Shown one piece after another: positions 61,856 to 64,000 of a DNA stretch of 64,000 nucleotides. The notes below the pieces were generated by a model that saw nothing but the letters and a program-made list of their open reading frames with translations, did not search any database and was not told where the DNA came from. The stretch covers positions 38,094 through 102,093 of the forward strand of contig JAPLEB010000054.1 in assembly GCA_026391555.1 (NCBI GenBank). The letters run 5' to 3'. Position 1 is the first letter of the stretch. Every line of letters begins with the position of its first letter. The stretch comes from Bacteroidia bacterium (GTDB lineage Bacteria; Bacteroidota; Bacteroidia; Bacteroidales; VadinHA17). The position numbers and the translations under genes are program-made.

Positions 61856-63082
61856 TCATTCCAATTTTTCCAGCCTGCTGAGTAATGGAGGATGGGAATA
61901 ATGAAAAAATATATAAGCCGGATGGGGCATCATGTTTGAGAGGTTATTTACCGAAAGTTTCTTCAATGCTTCTGCCAGAGTCGCCGGTTTGAAGTTTTCC
62001 CGTACAAAAAGGTCTGCTGCAAATTCATTTTTTCGGGATATAAAGTTTGTGAAAAGGCCAATTGACAATGATAAAGGGCTATAAAGTATGCCAAATACTA
62101 TCAATCCGAGGTGGAAGCTGGTGTTCGGTGATCCCATTGCCTGTGAGAGCATAGGATTTTTGATTACAAGAGAAAAAAGGAAAAGCATTAATCCTGTAAG
62201 AATAACTGAAAACAAAAGATTAAATAAAATATGTTTCTTCTTGTAATGGCCTATTTCATGTGCAAGAACAGCAACTATCTCCTCCTCTGTAAGTTTTTTT
62301 TGTAAAGTATCATACAGGACTATTCTTTTCTTAGGGCCAAATCCGGAAAAATACGCATTTGCTTTAGTGCTTCTTTTTGATCCATCAATAATAAAGATGT
62401 TCTTAAGTTTGAATCCTGTTTTTTGAGCAAAAGCCTCGATCTGTGTTCTTAATGATCCTTCCACAAGAGGGGTTTGTTTGTTGAAAAGAGGAACTATCAA
62501 TTCCGAATAGAAAAGGTTGATGAAAACGGAGAAGATTGTTATTAATCCCCAGGCATAGAGCCAGAAATTTTTCCCGGTTTTGTAATAGAACCATGTTATA
62601 AGTCCCAGGACAGGAATTCCGATCAGGAGTGCGATAAACCATGATTTAATATGGTCTGTGATGAAAGTCCTGACAGTCATAGTGTTAAATCCATATTTTT
62701 TCTCAATCACAAAAGTATCATAACAACTGAAGGGTATATTAATAAGATCTGAAGCAAAGCCTATTATACCGAAAAATATAAGTGAGATAAGAACAATATT
62801 CATGCTGAATGTTCTGGCAAGACTATCAATCATAGCAAAACCTCCGGCTATAATCATAATTAAAATTACTGCAAGATTAAATGAGGATGAACAGAATGAT
62901 AACCTATTATTATCTTTCTGATATAATTGGGTTTTTCTGTATTCCTCCTCGTCGCAAATCCCTTTTAGTTTTTCGGGGAGAGTATCGGACCACATAGAGG
63001 TATTCAAATGGTCGAGATATCTTTCAATAATAAACCCCGTAGCAGGAATTATGAGAATTAACAAAAAGATAGTGTTGTGCAT
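61856..63082 (-). CDS. M48-family zinc metalloprotease (Ste24/CAAX-protease-like)
   Basis: A 408-residue integral membrane protease with several N-terminal helices (Peptidase_M48_N) and the zinc motif HEIGH in VAVLAHEIGHYKKKH. A further Glu ligand is expected in SRKNEFAADLFV. The C-terminal NLSNMMPHPAYIFFHYSHPPLLSRLEKLE is typical of Ste24-like proteins. In bacteria these act in membrane-protein quality control; prenyl-protein cleavage is not implied. It lies 130 bp downstream of fabG on the same strand. Confidence 0.9.
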   Translation of the reverse strand: MHNTIFLLILIIPATGFIIERYLDHLNTSMWSDTLPEKLKGICDEEEYRKTQLYQKDNNRLSFCSSSFNLAVILIMIIAGGFAMIDSLARTFSMNIVLISLIFFGIIGFASDLINIPFSCYDTFVIEKKYGFNTMTVRTFITDHIKSWFIALLIGIPVLGLITWFYYKTGKNFWLYAWGLITIFSVFINLFYSELIVPLFNKQTPLVEGSLRTQIEAFAQKTGFKLKNIFIIDGSKRSTKANAYFSGFGPKKRIVLYDTLQKKLTEEEIVAVLAHEIGHYKKKHILFNLLFSVILTGLMLFLFSLVIKNPMLSQAMGSPNTSFHLGLIVFGILYSPLSLSIGLFTNFISRKNEFAADLFVRENFKPATLAEALKKLSVNNLSNMMPHPAYIFFHYSHPPLLSRLEKLE

Positions 63083-63109
63083 TGATCAGCAGTCTATAAA
63101 AAAAAAGAA

Positions 63110-63189
63110 GCAGGGCGCCCTTTTAAAATAAGTGTGGAATAAATATGTCTCGCTGCATTTCCTCGTGCTAAAAAGGATAGGCGCCCTGC
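63110..63189. repeat. Long inverted repeat between fabG and the M48 protease gene
   Basis: GCAGGGCGCC (63110-63119) pairs perfectly with GGCGCCCTGC (63180-63189). A few further pairs (CTTTT with AAAGG after a bulge) close a loop of about 45 nt. The arms are GC-rich in an AT-rich gap. Confidence 0.65.
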
Positions 63190-63214
63190 GGTTCTGTAAA
63201 GATAATAAATATTT

Positions 63215-63961
63215 TTAAGTTAACATACCTCCGCAAACATTAATTGTTTGTCCGCTTACGTAAGAAGAAAGTTCTGAGGCAAGAAATAAAGCTGTATTTG
63301 CCACATCCTCAGGAGTTCCGCCACGTCTGAGCGGTATTTTATTTGCCCATTCTTTTTTTACCTCTTCCGGTAATTTTTCTGTCATTTCAGTCAGAATGAA
63401 CCCCGGTGCAATAGCATTGCATCTAATATTTCTTGATCCAACCTCTTTTGCAACACTTTTTGTAAATCCGATAATTCCTGCTTTCGAAGCAGAATAGTTG
63501 CTCTGCCCTGCATTACCAGAAACACCAACAACAGAACTCATGTTAATGATTGACCCACTTTTTTGTTTAAGCATTGTCTGAAGAACGGCTTTCGTAAGAT
63601 TAAAGACCGACTTGAGGTTTACTGCTATAACAGAATCCCATTGATCCTCGGTCATCCGCATCAGCAATGTATCCCGTGTGATTCCTGCATTATTAACGAG
63701 TATATCTATCCTGCTGAAGTCTTTAACTACTTCATTTATTACACGTTGAGAATCTTCAAAACTGGCAGCATTTGACACGTAGCCTATAGTTTTAACACCC
63801 AGAGTTTCAATCTCTTTTATTGTTGTTTTAAATTCTTCATCATCCACGATGTTGGTAATAGCAATATCCGCGCCCTCCAGAGCAAATCTATGAGCAATTG
63901 ATTTTCCAATCCCTCTCGATGCCCCGGTAATCAGAGCTGTTTTTCCTTCGAGTAATCCCAT
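63215..63961 (-). CDS. fabG: 3-oxoacyl-ACP reductase FabG
   Basis: FabG reduces 3-oxoacyl-ACP with NADPH in fatty-acid elongation. The protein has GASRGIGKSIA at the N-terminus, NNAGITRDTLLMRM, the catalytic Ser in NMSSVVG, YSASKAG with Tyr and Lys, and a C-terminal FLASELSSYVSGQTINVCGGM. I start it at ATG 63961 (MGLLEGKTALITG), giving 248 residues; the ORF track uses a TTG three codons earlier. No other fab gene is visible in the window. Confidence 0.93.
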   Translation of the reverse strand: MGLLEGKTALITGASRGIGKSIAHRFALEGADIAITNIVDDEEFKTTIKEIETLGVKTIGYVSNAASFEDSQRVINEVVKDFSRIDILVNNAGITRDTLLMRMTEDQWDSVIAVNLKSVFNLTKAVLQTMLKQKSGSIINMSSVVGVSGNAGQSNYSASKAGIIGFTKSVAKEVGSRNIRCNAIAPGFILTEMTEKLPEEVKKEWANKIPLRRGGTPEDVANTALFLASELSSYVSGQTINVCGGMLT

Positions 63962-64000
63962 GTCTGTCAAATTTAAATTCCTGCAAATATAGAAGAAAGT

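Noticed and set aside
1-64000. Prophage, integrative element or insertion sequence
   Set aside because: No integrase, transposase, relaxase or phage structural gene is seen; tRNA genes show no flanking attachment repeats or integrase.

Overview
The window is chromosomal DNA of an anaerobic, AT-rich member of the Bacteroidota, most likely Bacteroidales. The lineage call rests on several visible signs: promoters of the Bacteroidota type (TTTG, about 19-21 bp, TAnnTTTG) before tRNA-Lys, rpmB, exbB and other genes; the order rpmB-rpmG-DUF4295-ftsY-rimO; an exbB-exbD-exbD-tonB set; the fucose/glucose-galactose type MFS permease beside galM and galK; and tRNA genes without an encoded CCA. No phage, transposase, integrase or CRISPR array is visible. 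The window is mostly housekeeping, with several regulatory and repeat structures that the ORFs do not explain.

Layout. 1-7 kb: 3' end of a flavin/2Fe-2S electron-transfer subunit, truA, a galactose operon (galK-galM-permease, minus strand) and a threonine aldolase. 6.6-13.5 kb: a Ton energy-transduction locus (exbB, two exbD, tonB) next to a large TPR protein with a C-terminal carboxypeptidase-regulatory-like domain, a PstS-like lipoprotein and a small membrane protein. 13.6-18 kb: queA, the RNase P RNA gene rnpB, a broken lipoprotein-sorting-like gene, kdsA and rarA. 18.3-23.3 kb: an unknown membrane-anchored protein, an omega-amidase-like nitrilase and a large FAD/4Fe-4S oxidoreductase. 23.5-29.8 kb: a six-gene acyl-phosphate fermentation operon (pta, 3-hydroxyacyl-CoA dehydrogenase, ackA, two ptb, buk), giving acetate and butyrate or branched acids with ATP. 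29.8-37 kb: SDR, outer-membrane protein, SlyD-like FKBP, dicarboxylate symporter, a 620-bp gene-free regulatory region before an XRE regulator, pyrK-pyrD, an Lrp regulator and tRNA-Lys.

37-46 kb: a DUF6588-like porin-type protein, a RelA/SpoT homologue that looks hydrolase-dead, and a damage-response mutagenesis module. In this module an error-prone DnaE-type polymerase and Pol IV (dinB) are transcribed away from an XRE-S24 (LexA-like) repressor. The 93-bp gap between them carries two matching inverted repeats that look like its operators. 46.6-64 kb: typA, a peroxiredoxin-like protein, a DUF2461 fragment, a TPR protein, gyrA, clpC, rimO, ftsY, DUF4295, rpmG, rpmB, cinA, a frameshifted HD phosphohydrolase, tRNA-Gly, tRNA-Thr, an M48 protease and fabG.

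The least-explained signals are: the tandem TTGATTA-N5-TAATCAA sites at the mutagenesis locus; an array of TTACA-N2-TGTAA palindromes before the XRE regulator; dispersed intergenic repeats (an exact 18-mer at three loci, a TCCCGA-type palindrome family with a copy in the P3 region of rnpB, a 12-unit 7-bp tandem repeat); and three decayed genes, one of them abutting such a palindrome at its broken end. No wholly new system can be claimed from sequence alone. The best candidates for new biology are the self-cleaving-repressor mutagenesis module and the Ton/TPR/PstS-like locus.
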